Assembly: GCA_041917055.1 (NCBI GenBank)
Contig: JAYRYJ010000001.1
Location: 372,001 to 436,000 of the forward strand
DNA: 64,000 nucleotides
Direction of reading: 5' to 3'
DNA from: Pseudaquidulcibacter sp041917055
Lineage (GTDB): Bacteria; Pseudomonadota; Alphaproteobacteria; Caulobacterales; Aquidulcibacteraceae
The position numbers and the translations under genes are program-made. Below, in pieces: positions 35,387 to 43,509 of the stretch (positions within the stretch are counted from its first letter, which is position 1; each line of letters starts with the position of its first letter). The notes under the pieces are model-generated. The model made no database searches and had not been told where the DNA came from. It saw nothing but the letters and a program-made list of their open reading frames with translations.

Positions 35387-36010
35387 TTGGTAAAGCATCA
35401 AACCAAAACCTCAATAATTCTGCGCGAATTGCGCGATGACCTTCATATTGATGAAGAAATTCGTGTGCGCGAAATTTTGGCAAAACTAGATAAGCGCGCA
35501 TTTGGGATATTGATGTTCATTCTTGCGGCGCCGAATTGTATTCCAAATATTCCAGGAATTTCGACGGTTTTTGGTCTTTTGCTTATTGCGCCTGCATTAC
35601 AAATGATATTCGGCGCAAAACAGGTATGGCTGCCATCGCAAATAAGCGAATTAAAAATAAATACAGCCACCCTAAGGATTGGAATTGATAATGCCATTCC
35701 GATTTTGGAAAAAGTCGAGAAATTTGTGAAGCCGCGTTTAGAATTCCTGTCTGAAAAGCCCTTCACATTTATAATGGGTATTCAGGTTTTGATAATCGCC
35801 GGAATTCTTATTCTGCCTATACCATTTGCCAATCTTATTCCCGGATTCTGTATTGCAATTATGGCATTAGGCATTATTCAGCGCGACGGTCTTTTGATAA
35901 TTGTGTCGAATTTTCTGTTTGTTCTAAGTCTTTTTCTTGCGCCTTTAGGAATCGGTGCCGGAATCGCCGCAATCAATTTCGCATTTGATTACATAATGCG
36001 ACTTTTTTGA
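35387..36010 (+). CDS. ExoD family membrane protein
   Basis: A 207-residue ExoD-type protein: basic helix RVREILAKLDKRAFGILMFI followed by AAPNCIPNIPGISTVFGL (family signature NxxPxIPGxSTxxG), then WLP and C-terminal helices FIMGIQVLIIAGILILPIP, NLIPGFCIAIMALGI and FLFVLSLFLAPLGIG. ExoD is named from exopolysaccharide-deficient rhizobial mutants; molecular function is unknown. No ATG lies at the natural start: TTG 35387 is the first usable codon, with AAGGGCGG (35363-35370) upstream; ATT 35381 is an alternative. Nothing in the neighbourhood suggests a polysaccharide cluster. Confidence 0.85.
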   Translation: MVKHQTKTSIILRELRDDLHIDEEIRVREILAKLDKRAFGILMFILAAPNCIPNIPGISTVFGLLLIAPALQMIFGAKQVWLPSQISELKINTATLRIGIDNAIPILEKVEKFVKPRLEFLSEKPFTFIMGIQVLIIAGILILPIPFANLIPGFCIAIMALGIIQRDGLLIIVSNFLFVLSLFLAPLGIGAGIAAINFAFDYIMRLF

Positions 36011-36277
36011 ATTTAGGGCTTTCATACAGCCTCATTTTATCTCTGATTTTCAATTCAAATTGCGGGAAGCCTTTATGGAAAAAATCTGATTCGCGGTGAT
36101 TTGCATTATTGACGAAAATTGCAAATCAAACACCCGAGTGATTCGCGAAATTGGCGAAAAATTTTCACTGCAAAAAGTATTACTAAAAATTTATTTGTTT
36201 CTAAGCACTTTAATCGGTTGTTAACTAAAAACAGCATTTTTTGTGAAATAGGTTATTGACCAATCCATCGACTTAAT

Positions 36278-36295
36278 ACCACTATATCTTGTGGT
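36278..36295. promoter_or_regulatory. NrdR-box-like palindrome upstream of nrdA
   Basis: ACCACTATATCTTGTGGT, a dyad whose outer five bases ACCAC/GTGGT are complementary and whose core matches the NrdR consensus (acaCwATATaTwGtgt) well. NrdR represses ribonucleotide-reductase genes when dATP is abundant. NrdR normally binds two boxes about 30 bases apart; the second is only poorly matched here. Located about 114 bases ahead of the chosen nrdA start. Confidence 0.72.
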
Positions 36296-36347
36296 TCGAT
36301 GCATTGGCACACCACACTATCTAGGCAGAAGGCCATAAATTACGTGT

Positions 36348-36365
36348 CGCAAACAATGGTTTGCG
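36348..36365 (+). repeat. Leader hairpin before nrdA
   Basis: Perfect 7-base stem CGCAAAC/GTTTGCG with AATG loop, 43 bases before the chosen start codon. Could influence message structure; no known regulatory family. Confidence 0.45.
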
Positions 36366-36408
36366 AAAGATTTTGTTTGTGTCTTTTTTCACAAGGGTTA
36401 TGGGCGAA

Positions 36409-38292
36409 ATGGTTAATACTGATACAGCGGTAAAAATTGATAATGAGTTCGAAGTTTCGCGTCGTGAAGCCCGTCGTGGAAAGCCGCGCCCTGTTCGCCT
36501 TTCTTTAGTTGAGAAAATCGATCTTGATCGTTCGCGTGATGATTTATTGACCGATTTCGGCAAGACCACTTTGATTGACCGTTATCTTTTGCCTGATGAA
36601 TCTTTTCAAGACATGTTTGCGCGCGTCGCAACTTGCTATGCCGATGACATCGACCATGCACAGCGCCTTTATGATTATATGTCAAAACTATGGTTTATGC
36701 CTGCGACACCTGTATTGTCGAATGGCGGGGCATCGCGCGGCCTTCCGATTTCTTGTTTTTTGAATGCGGTTGATGATTCGCTTGATGGTATTGTTAATAC
36801 TTGGAACGAAAACGTTTGGCTTGCGTCCAATGGCGGCGGGATTGGCACCTATTGGGGCAATGTTCGTTCAATCGGTGAGAAAATCGGTTCAAACGGTCAT
36901 ACTTCGGGTATTATTCCATTTATTCGCGTGATGGATTCACTAACTCTTGCAATTTCACAAGGGTCTTTGCGTCGTGGCTCGGCAGCGGTCTATCTTGATG
37001 TGCACCATCCTGAAATCGTTGAATTTCTTGAAATCCGTAAACCGGCCGGTGATTTTAATCGTAAATCTTTGAATTTGCACCATGGCATAAATATCACCGA
37101 TGATTTTATGGAAGCTGTGCGCGACGATAAAATGTATGGCCTTATCAGCCCGAAAACCGGCGAAAAAGTGCGCGAAATCAAAGCGCGCGAATTATGGCAA
37201 AAAATTCTCGAGCTTCGTTTGCAAACCGGCGAACCATATTTGTTATTTGTTGACACCGTAAATAAAGCCATGCCGGTGCACCAACGCAATTTGGGCTTTA
37301 AAGTTCGCCAATCAAATCTTTGCGCTGAAATCATGCTTCACACCGGCAAAGACCATTTGGATAATGAACGCACTGCGGTTTGCTGCTTATCATCGCTAAA
37401 TGCCGAAAAATATCTTGAATGGAAAGATGATGAGCGTTTTGTCGAAGACATTATGCGTTTTTTGGACAATGTCCTTGAAGATTTTATCGCCCGTTCACCT
37501 GATGAAATGTCCGCCGCGCGCTATTCAGCAATGCGGGAACGCTCTGTCGGGCTTGGGGTTATGGGTCTTCATTCATTTTTCCAATCCATAAATGTGCCAA
37601 TGGAAAGCGCCATGGCGAAATCTTGGAATACACGCATTTTCAAACACATTCGCACGCGCGCCGATGCCGCCAGTGTTAAACTTGCCCACGAGCGCGGCCC
37701 TTGCCCAGACGCGGCTGATAATGGCGTTATGGCGCGCTTTTCGCACAAAATGGCGATTGCACCTACCGCGTCAATTTCTATCATTTGCGGCGGCACTTCA
37801 GCGGGTATTGAGCCAATTCCGGCGAATATTTATACCCATAAAACTCTCTCGGGTTCTTTCTCGGTCAAAAATCAGTCATTGCAAAAATTGCTTGCTGAAA
37901 AAGGCAAAGACACGCCCGAAGTTTGGACTTCGATTCTTGAAAATGAAGGTTCGGTGCAACAATTAGATTGCCTCGATGATCATGAAAAAGCGGTTTTCAA
38001 AACTGCATTTGAAATTGATCAAAGATGGGTAATTGAATTGGCGGCTGACCGGACGCCTTATATTTGCCAAGGGCAATCATTGAATGTCTTCATTCCGGGC
38101 GACGTCGATAAATGGGACCTTCACATGCTGCATTGGACCGCGTGGGAACGCGGCATCAAATCAATGTATTATTGCCGTTCCAAATCCGTCCAACGTGCCC
38201 AAATCGCGGGAACCTCGGGCATTGGTAATGCAACCAAAGAATATGTCCAAAGCGATAAAACCGATTATGAAGAATGTCTGGCCTGTCAATAG
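36409..38292 (+). CDS. nrdA: Ribonucleoside-diphosphate reductase alpha chain, ATP-cone-less
   Basis: About 627 residues of class I ribonucleotide reductase large subunit. Redox and radical cysteines are visible: PISCF, NLCAEI (radical cysteine), TAVCCLSSLN, and C-terminal EECLACQ with the CxxC shuttle pair. Substrate-site PATPVLSNGGASRG and SNGGGIGTYWGN, and TASISIICGGTSAGIEP are present. The protein begins only about 30 residues before the barrel, with no N-terminal ATP-cone, so dATP feedback must reside elsewhere, for example on NrdB. ATG 36409 has AAGGG about 11 bases ahead. No nrdB follows: the next gene is convergent, ending 28 bases away. Function reduces NDPs to dNDPs. Confidence 0.92.
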   Translation: MVNTDTAVKIDNEFEVSRREARRGKPRPVRLSLVEKIDLDRSRDDLLTDFGKTTLIDRYLLPDESFQDMFARVATCYADDIDHAQRLYDYMSKLWFMPATPVLSNGGASRGLPISCFLNAVDDSLDGIVNTWNENVWLASNGGGIGTYWGNVRSIGEKIGSNGHTSGIIPFIRVMDSLTLAISQGSLRRGSAAVYLDVHHPEIVEFLEIRKPAGDFNRKSLNLHHGINITDDFMEAVRDDKMYGLISPKTGEKVREIKARELWQKILELRLQTGEPYLLFVDTVNKAMPVHQRNLGFKVRQSNLCAEIMLHTGKDHLDNERTAVCCLSSLNAEKYLEWKDDERFVEDIMRFLDNVLEDFIARSPDEMSAARYSAMRERSVGLGVMGLHSFFQSINVPMESAMAKSWNTRIFKHIRTRADAASVKLAHERGPCPDAADNGVMARFSHKMAIAPTASISIICGGTSAGIEPIPANIYTHKTLSGSFSVKNQSLQKLLAEKGKDTPEVWTSILENEGSVQQLDCLDDHEKAVFKTAFEIDQRWVIELAADRTPYICQGQSLNVFIPGDVDKWDLHMLHWTAWERGIKSMYYCRSKSVQRAQIAGTSGIGNATKEYVQSDKTDYEECLACQ

Positions 38293-38319
38293 GCAATACT
38301 CGCACTAATGAAGTCTGAT

Positions 38320-39258
38320 CTAGCGCCCGACAGCCGTTGGGTGGGCTTCTTTTGGTTTTTCTTGATGCGCGTGTTCCTCTTGTGGGGGCGGTGCGGCGTG
38401 TGGATCAGGCGCATGGGCCTCTTTCGGGGCGGCATTATGTGTATCGGCACCTTCAAGCGCCGTATCGGAGGTTGGCTTTAGCAATAAATCACCACCAGAC
38501 ACATTATGCTCACTAACATTAAGGACGCTTACATCTTTTGGCATTTCGCTAAAACTAATTTCGGCGCGCAGATTACCGCCGGGCGGATTGCGCCTTATGC
38601 CTTCAAATTCGGCTTTGGCGCCTTTCTCTAAAACCGTAACTTTCGGATCAATCAACCAGCTCAAAACTTTTTTATTTCCGTCAAGCAGATTTACCCTCAA
38701 ATATGGAATAGTTTTCGCACTATTTGATATATTGATAATACTGGCCTTGATTAATAATCTTGAACCCTGAGTATCTTGCCCCATTGAAAGAGAGACGTTT
38801 TTGATTTCAAGCCCGTATAAATTAACGGGCGCACCAAGTGCTGCAAAAAAACTCGCGGATTTTGGCCATTTATGGGCGATTGCCATGCGATTTTTGACCA
38901 TCACAAAACCAATAGCAAAGAGAATAAAAAAAGCCGAAAACCATCCGGCGGCTATGGCAATAATCTGTGAGGCTTTAATTTTATTATGGGCGCGCGCGCG
39001 CAACTGTTGGTGCGGTGCTTTGTTTTCTTTTTTCTTTTGCCCAGTAAAACCGATTTTTCCGCGAAGTTTTATGCCTGGATTTTCCTTTTTCACCTTTATG
39101 GCATTTTCGCTTTCAAGGATTGAGATTTCTTCGATACCATCGGGCTTTTGAAACCAATAATGACCGCAAGCAGCACAACGAACATTGCGCCCGTTTGCGC
39201 CAATTGCACCCTCGGCAATCTGATATTTTGCATCACAAGACGGGCAATTTAGAATCAT
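38320..39258 (-). CDS. Zinc-ribbon (MJ0042-type) single-pass membrane protein
   Basis: A 312-residue protein: N-terminal zinc ribbon CPSCDAKYQIAEGAI..VRCAACGHYW (two CxxC pairs, residues 5-36), linker rich in Lys, one membrane helix near residues 100-122 (AAGWFSAFFILFAIGFVMV), then an extracytoplasmic domain with strand-rich DUF3426-like sequence (ISNSAKTIPYLRVNLLDGN, LRAEISFSEMP) and an Ala/Pro/His-rich tail. Function unknown. It stands divergent to ftsE, an arrangement common in alphaproteobacteria, suggesting an envelope-related role. The C-terminal tail (HAPDPHAAPPPQEEHAHQEK) is low complexity and might bind metals. Confidence 0.82.
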   Translation of the reverse strand: MILNCPSCDAKYQIAEGAIGANGRNVRCAACGHYWFQKPDGIEEISILESENAIKVKKENPGIKLRGKIGFTGQKKKENKAPHQQLRARAHNKIKASQIIAIAAGWFSAFFILFAIGFVMVKNRMAIAHKWPKSASFFAALGAPVNLYGLEIKNVSLSMGQDTQGSRLLIKASIINISNSAKTIPYLRVNLLDGNKKVLSWLIDPKVTVLEKGAKAEFEGIRRNPPGGNLRAEISFSEMPKDVSVLNVSEHNVSGGDLLLKPTSDTALEGADTHNAAPKEAHAPDPHAAPPPQEEHAHQEKPKEAHPTAVGR

Positions 39259-39386
39259 CAGCTACTAAATCCGAACAAATCAATTTCTCAATATGCGCTT
39301 TGGGCTTAACTATTCCACAAAGGCACATTAAAGGTAAAACAAATCAATTTTCAGACTAAAACCTTATTCGGATAAATAGTCCACCG

Positions 39387-40160
39387 ATGAATTCGCAAGC
39401 CACGCAGTCAAATTTCAATGAAAACCAAACTCCTGAGACTTTGGTGCGCTTTGAAAATGTGGCTTTAAGTTATGAATCGAGCCAAAAATCGGGTCAGTCG
39501 AATTTCGCGCTCAATGGTCTTAATCTTCAACTAAATAAAGGCGGATTTTATTTTCTTACCGGCCCGTCGGGTGCGGGAAAATCTTCGCTTTTGAAATTAA
39601 TGTATCTTGCATTGCGTCCGACAAGCGGAAACATTGAAATATTCGGAACGAGCGTTTCAGGCGCGAAACGCGATGAATTACCTGCAATTCGTCGCCGCAT
39701 CGGTGTTGTATTTCAAGATTTCCGCCTTTTGCCGCATTTAAGTGTGTTTGATAATTTGGCTTTGCCCTTTCGCGTTCGCGATATTGCACCTGAAAAATAT
39801 CGCGATGATGTGGCTGAATTAATGAAATGGGTCGGCCTAGGCGGTCGTGCGAATGATTTACCTGAAACTTTGTCGGGTGGGGAACAACAAAGGGTGGCAA
39901 TCGCACGCGCAATTGTTGGCAAGCCTGATTTATTAATTGCCGACGAACCAACCGGAAACGTCGATCCGCAAATGGGCGTCAAATTAATTCGCCTTTTTCT
40001 AGAGCTTAATCGTTTAGGAACCACAATTGTCATTGCGACGCATGATCACGGTCTGGTCAAAAAATCCGAAATGCCGGTTCTATCGATAGAGGGCGGGCGA
40101 TTAACTCAATATGCGCGCCCACCTGCTGATTTAGGGAATTATGGGGGGCGGCGCTCATGA
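39387..40160 (+). CDS. ftsE: Cell division ATP-binding protein FtsE
   Basis: A 257-residue ABC ATPase: Walker A GPSGAGKSSLLK (residues 59-70), Q-loop FQDFRLLPHLSVFDNL, signature LSGGEQQRVAIARAIV, Walker B LLIADEPTGNVDP and His-switch IVIATHDHGL. FtsE drives the FtsX membrane partner to control periplasmic amidases during division. N-terminal 20 residues extend beyond most homologues. Overlaps ftsX by four bases. Head of a rightward five-gene cluster ftsE-ftsX-ydcF-plsC-DUF2125. Confidence 0.95.
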   Translation: MNSQATQSNFNENQTPETLVRFENVALSYESSQKSGQSNFALNGLNLQLNKGGFYFLTGPSGAGKSSLLKLMYLALRPTSGNIEIFGTSVSGAKRDELPAIRRRIGVVFQDFRLLPHLSVFDNLALPFRVRDIAPEKYRDDVAELMKWVGLGGRANDLPETLSGGEQQRVAIARAIVGKPDLLIADEPTGNVDPQMGVKLIRLFLELNRLGTTIVIATHDHGLVKKSEMPVLSIEGGRLTQYARPPADLGNYGGRRS

Positions 40161-41074
40161 ATTTCAATATCGAACTGCCGATTGCAATCAAAAAGCTCCT
40201 TGGGATTGGTGAAAGCCCACTATTACCTGCCGAAAAACGCCAGGCACGACCATTGGCAATCGTAGTAGCAATCATGGCGGGGCTTGGCTGTTTGGCGGCA
40301 TTAATCGCGCTAACAGGTTTTCGCGCCGCAAATAATTGGACCAGTGAATTGAAAAGCGCAATTACGGTTTTGGTATATGAACCGCGCGACGAAGGAAATT
40401 TACAAAAAGCGGTGCAAATTGCCGCCCAAACCAAAGGTGTCACAAGCGCCGTAATAATGGGCAAAGAAAAAGCCAAAGTATTATTGCGCAATTATGGCGC
40501 AAATATCGGCACTTTAATCGATGAATTACCAATTCCCGCTTTGTTAGAAATCGGTATTGAAAAAGAAAACAAAATCGTAATCAATGATTTAAATACATCT
40601 TTGTCAAAGGCAGGATTTAAATTCGAAATTGATGATCATTCGCGCTATTCGGGCGAAATCTTGCGCGCCTCGCGCCTTATGCGGATTTTTGCGCTTTTAG
40701 TTTTGGCGGCATTGGTTATTGCCTCTGTTGCCTCGATTGCATTTGCCGCACGCGCAGCTCTTGAAACAAGGCGTGAGGCTGTTGAGATTTTGCATTTAGT
40801 TGGCGCCGAAGACGCCTTTGTCGCGCGCGAAGTTCAAGCGCGTTTCATGCGTCTTGGCTTAAAAGCCGGAATTTATGGCGCAATCGGTGCGGCAATTCTT
40901 TTGGCGATTGCGGTTTTCGTAAATAAAATCGGAAGTACGGACCTAACACGGACTGCATCACTTTTGAAATGGTATGATGTTTGGGTTCTATTGACTGCGC
41001 CTTTTATTACGTCTTTGGCCAGTGCCTTTGCCGCGCATTTTGCAGCGCGTGAGACATTAAGAGAATTGGTATGA
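40157..41074 (+). CDS. ftsX: Cell division protein FtsX
   Basis: A 305-residue four-helix permease-like protein: N-terminal helix about residues 30-53 (IVVAIMAGLGCLAALIAL), large periplasmic loop with VTSAVIMGKEKAKVLLRNYG and TSLSKAGFKFEIDDH, then three helices near residues 178-200, 230-260 and 270-295. It transmits FtsE ATPase cycles to the periplasm to activate peptidoglycan hydrolysis. ATG lies within the ftsE stop (ATGA); ends likewise overlapping ydcF. C-terminal FAARETLRELV. Confidence 0.93.
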   Translation: MNFNIELPIAIKKLLGIGESPLLPAEKRQARPLAIVVAIMAGLGCLAALIALTGFRAANNWTSELKSAITVLVYEPRDEGNLQKAVQIAAQTKGVTSAVIMGKEKAKVLLRNYGANIGTLIDELPIPALLEIGIEKENKIVINDLNTSLSKAGFKFEIDDHSRYSGEILRASRLMRIFALLVLAALVIASVASIAFAARAALETRREAVEILHLVGAEDAFVAREVQARFMRLGLKAGIYGAIGAAILLAIAVFVNKIGSTDLTRTASLLKWYDVWVLLTAPFITSLASAFAAHFAARETLRELV

Positions 41075-41694
41075 ATTCGCTTAGAATTGCCTCACTCGTT
41101 TCGCGCGCATTATTCATTTTTTCCATATTGCTTGGGGCATTCTTAATCAGCGGATTTTTTAAATTTGCTGATGACAGTGTGAAAGGCGCGAAAGCAAATA
41201 TTCCAAAGGCCGATGGAATTGTCTCTTTAACTGGTGGTTCACGCAATCGCTTAAGTGAGGGCGTGAAATTATTAGAGAATAAATCGGGAAAAAGACTGTT
41301 GATTTCCGGCGTTTTCAAAGGCGCAACCGCCGAAGAATTAAGAATTGTCTCGGGCGGAAGCAAAGAAATCTATGATTGCTGTGTCGATATCGGGCGCAAT
41401 GCACATGACACAATCGGTAATGCTAAAGAAATTGAAGAATGGGCCAAAGAAAATAAATTCGACAGCCTAATTATTGTCACTGATTCATACCATATTCCGC
41501 GCGCCATGCTTGAAACCAAACATAGATTGCCAAAACATAAATTAATTCCCTATCCGGTTCGCGTTGCGCCCTATTCGAATGCGAAATGGTGGGAAAATGA
41601 GAAAGTTTTCAAAAACCTTTTGAATGAGTATAGTAAATATCGCATGGCGCAATTGCGATTGGCGTTTGAAATTGAACCGGAAGATGGAAAATGA
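41071..41694 (+). CDS. YdcF-like DUF218 protein
   Basis: A 207-residue inner-membrane anchored protein (one N-terminal helix, residues about 11-29) with a DUF218 domain: ADGIVSLTGGSRNRLSEGVK, ISGVFKGATAEELR and SLIIVTDSYHIPRAML containing the conserved TDxYHxPRA. The domain is found in ElyC/SanA/YdcF proteins that affect envelope integrity; the enzymatic role is uncertain. Overlaps ftsX and plsC by four bases each, so translation along the cluster is coupled. Confidence 0.88.
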   Translation: MNSLRIASLVSRALFIFSILLGAFLISGFFKFADDSVKGAKANIPKADGIVSLTGGSRNRLSEGVKLLENKSGKRLLISGVFKGATAEELRIVSGGSKEIYDCCVDIGRNAHDTIGNAKEIEEWAKENKFDSLIIVTDSYHIPRAMLETKHRLPKHKLIPYPVRVAPYSNAKWWENEKVFKNLLNEYSKYRMAQLRLAFEIEPEDGK

Positions 41695-42422
41695 ATAGCG
41701 AATTATCTTGGTGGCGGAAACAGGCATATAAAATTTGGTTTGTCCTTGAAACCTTAATAGTCGGTTCAATTGGCGGGCTTTTTGTTATTTTTAATCGCAA
41801 AGCCGCGCGTATTGTCATGGATGTTTGGGCGAAATCGGCAATTTGGGGATTGGAAAAAATTGCCAAGACTACAATCGAGTTTCGTGGCTTGGAAAATCTA
41901 CCAAATGGTGGGTTCATGGTGGCGGGAAAACATCTTTCGACACTTGATACACTCGCGCCATTTTTGGTTCTTAATTGGCCAGCCTTTGTTTTTAAAAAAG
42001 AATTATTCAAGGTCCCGGTAATGGGTTGGTATTTAGACGTAGGCGGTATGATTGGTATTGATCGCGACGGCGGGATGGCGGCATTAAAATCAATGGTCGC
42101 TGATGCCACCGAAAAACTAAAAAACAATCGTCCAGTTCTAATTTACCCCGAGGGAACCCGCCAGGCGATCGGCACGCCACCCGATTATAAGCCGGGCGTT
42201 GCCGCAATTTATGGTCTTTTGGGGGTGCCATGTGTTCCAATGGCATTAAACACCGGACTTTATTGGCCCGCCAAAGGATTCCCGACCCATTATGGAAAAG
42301 TTGTGTTTGAATTCTTACCCGCGATTGAAACAGGATTGAAACGCGCTGAATTTATGTCGCGCCTTGAAACTGCGATCGAAACTAAAACTAATGAATTGAT
42401 TAATGAAGCCCAAAAGCAATAA
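41691..42422 (+). CDS. plsC: 1-acyl-sn-glycerol-3-phosphate acyltransferase (PlsC)
   Basis: A 243-residue LPA acyltransferase: an N-terminal membrane helix (FVLETLIVGSIGGLFVIF), the HxxxxD catalytic motif in AGKHLSTLDTL (about residue 81), FKKELFKVPVMGWYL, and the YPEGTR glycerol-phosphate-binding motif (about 150). It acylates lysophosphatidic acid to phosphatidic acid. Fourth gene in the ftsE cluster; overlaps the DUF2125 gene by 20 bases. A second PlsC-like gene lies at the right end of the window. Confidence 0.92.
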   Translation: MNSELSWWRKQAYKIWFVLETLIVGSIGGLFVIFNRKAARIVMDVWAKSAIWGLEKIAKTTIEFRGLENLPNGGFMVAGKHLSTLDTLAPFLVLNWPAFVFKKELFKVPVMGWYLDVGGMIGIDRDGGMAALKSMVADATEKLKNNRPVLIYPEGTRQAIGTPPDYKPGVAAIYGLLGVPCVPMALNTGLYWPAKGFPTHYGKVVFEFLPAIETGLKRAEFMSRLETAIETKTNELINEAQKQ

Positions 42423-43272
42423 TCTTTTCGGTCTAATCGCGCCATTTTTAATCGCTTTGGTTTTTACTGGCGGGTATTTTATTTATTGGAATATTCTATG
42501 CCAAAAAGTGACATCGGCAATATCGGACTTACAGACCAAGGGCTTCAATAGTTCCAAAACCCAATTTTCAGGCTTTCCATATCGCATATCGGCAAAAATA
42601 ATTGACGCAAATTTTTCATTTGGTAATTCGCGTTTAAACTCGGAAGAATTATTATTAAGTGCCAGCCCGTTTTCACCTTATTTATGGGTTTTGGAAGGTG
42701 CAAAAAATGTGCAATTCAACGGGAAGCCTATTGAATTTGCAGGTTTTCAAGCATCTTTACGCCTCAATTCCAAAGAAAACATACCGAAAATTCGCCGCCT
42801 TTCTATTGTCGCCGATAAAATAGCATTGGAACAAAATCCGATAATAAGCGGTCTAAATGCGCATTTAATTCTCGATGATACTAATAATAATTTTGCATTT
42901 TCGTTCGAAGGCGATGGGCTTGAAAAAATTCTTGCGCCACAAAATGATTTCAAAATTCAAATTTTGCGCGGCCTATTGTCTGATGCCAATCTTTTTGAAA
43001 AAGATTTCGCAAAATGGAAACAAAATGGGGCTTTTGAAATAAAATATGGCAAAATTTCGATTCTGGAACATGGAATTATCAAGGGCGGCGAATTAGACAG
43101 GATTATCGGCAAATTAGTTTTCATCGAGAATGATGGTATAACAGGCGAATTAAGAGGCGACCTAAAACTCACCCTCCCTGCCAATCAAAATTTGGAACGC
43201 AAAGATTTTGAAATTTCGGTCAGGAATTCAAAAATAGATTTTGTTAAAACACTGGAGAAACTAATCGAATAG
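42403..43272 (+). CDS. DUF2125 family envelope protein
   Basis: A 289-residue protein with N-terminal anchor helix (LIAPFLIALVFTGGYFIYWN) and strand-rich extracytoplasmic domain typical of DUF2125: GFNSSKTQFSGFPYRISAKI near residue 50, then LNSEELLLSASPFSPYLWVL. AsmA-like in character; function unknown. It overlaps plsC by 20 bases, which indicates strong coupling, and ends the five-gene cluster. ATG 42403 is inside plsC; an internal later start would lose the charge before the anchor helix. Confidence 0.82.
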   Translation: MKPKSNNLFGLIAPFLIALVFTGGYFIYWNILCQKVTSAISDLQTKGFNSSKTQFSGFPYRISAKIIDANFSFGNSRLNSEELLLSASPFSPYLWVLEGAKNVQFNGKPIEFAGFQASLRLNSKENIPKIRRLSIVADKIALEQNPIISGLNAHLILDDTNNNFAFSFEGDGLEKILAPQNDFKIQILRGLLSDANLFEKDFAKWKQNGAFEIKYGKISILEHGIIKGGELDRIIGKLVFIENDGITGELRGDLKLTLPANQNLERKDFEISVRNSKIDFVKTLEKLIE

Positions 43273-43355
43273 GCCAATTTTTTGACCTTTCAAGGACTGG
43301 ATTTTAAGGTTCGAAATTTTTTTCAGTTTTTTGATGATTCAATTACAATCAAACC

Positions 43356-43384
43356 CTTGCATCGATTGAATAACTTCCCATATT
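43356..43384 (+). promoter_or_regulatory. RpoH-type heat-shock promoter candidate for dnaK
   Basis: CTTGCA (43356-43361) and CCCATATT (43377-43384) separated by 15 bases, close to the alphaproteobacterial sigma32 pattern (CTTGAA then CCCCAT-T). About 126 bases before the dnaK start codon. Confidence 0.65.
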
Positions 43385-43509
43385 CCCCTCGAAAACAAGG
43401 GTTTTTGGGTTTTTCCCTTGACCTTAATCTCTTTTAAACAAATCAATCTAAAGGCTTTCGGGCTTTAGTTAATGCGCATAGGCTTATGCTGTGCAAGAAG
43501 GAAGTAAAA

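Larger units (their letters stand above)
36011..36408. other. nrdA leader region
   Basis: 398 AT-rich bases between exoD and nrdA. The first 240 hold nothing I can name. An NrdR-box-like dyad lies at 36278-36295, followed by a possible degenerate second half-site (CACTATCTAG near 36315-36324) and a perfect CGCAAAC-AATG-GTTTGCG hairpin at 36348-36365 in the presumptive 5' leader. No tRNA or riboswitch consensus noticed. Confidence 0.6.

Noticed and set aside
36310..36330. Second NrdR box
   Set aside because: CACACTATCTAGGC lacks two central positions and symmetry, and its spacing from the first box is not the usual multiple of helical turns; noted only as a possible half-site.
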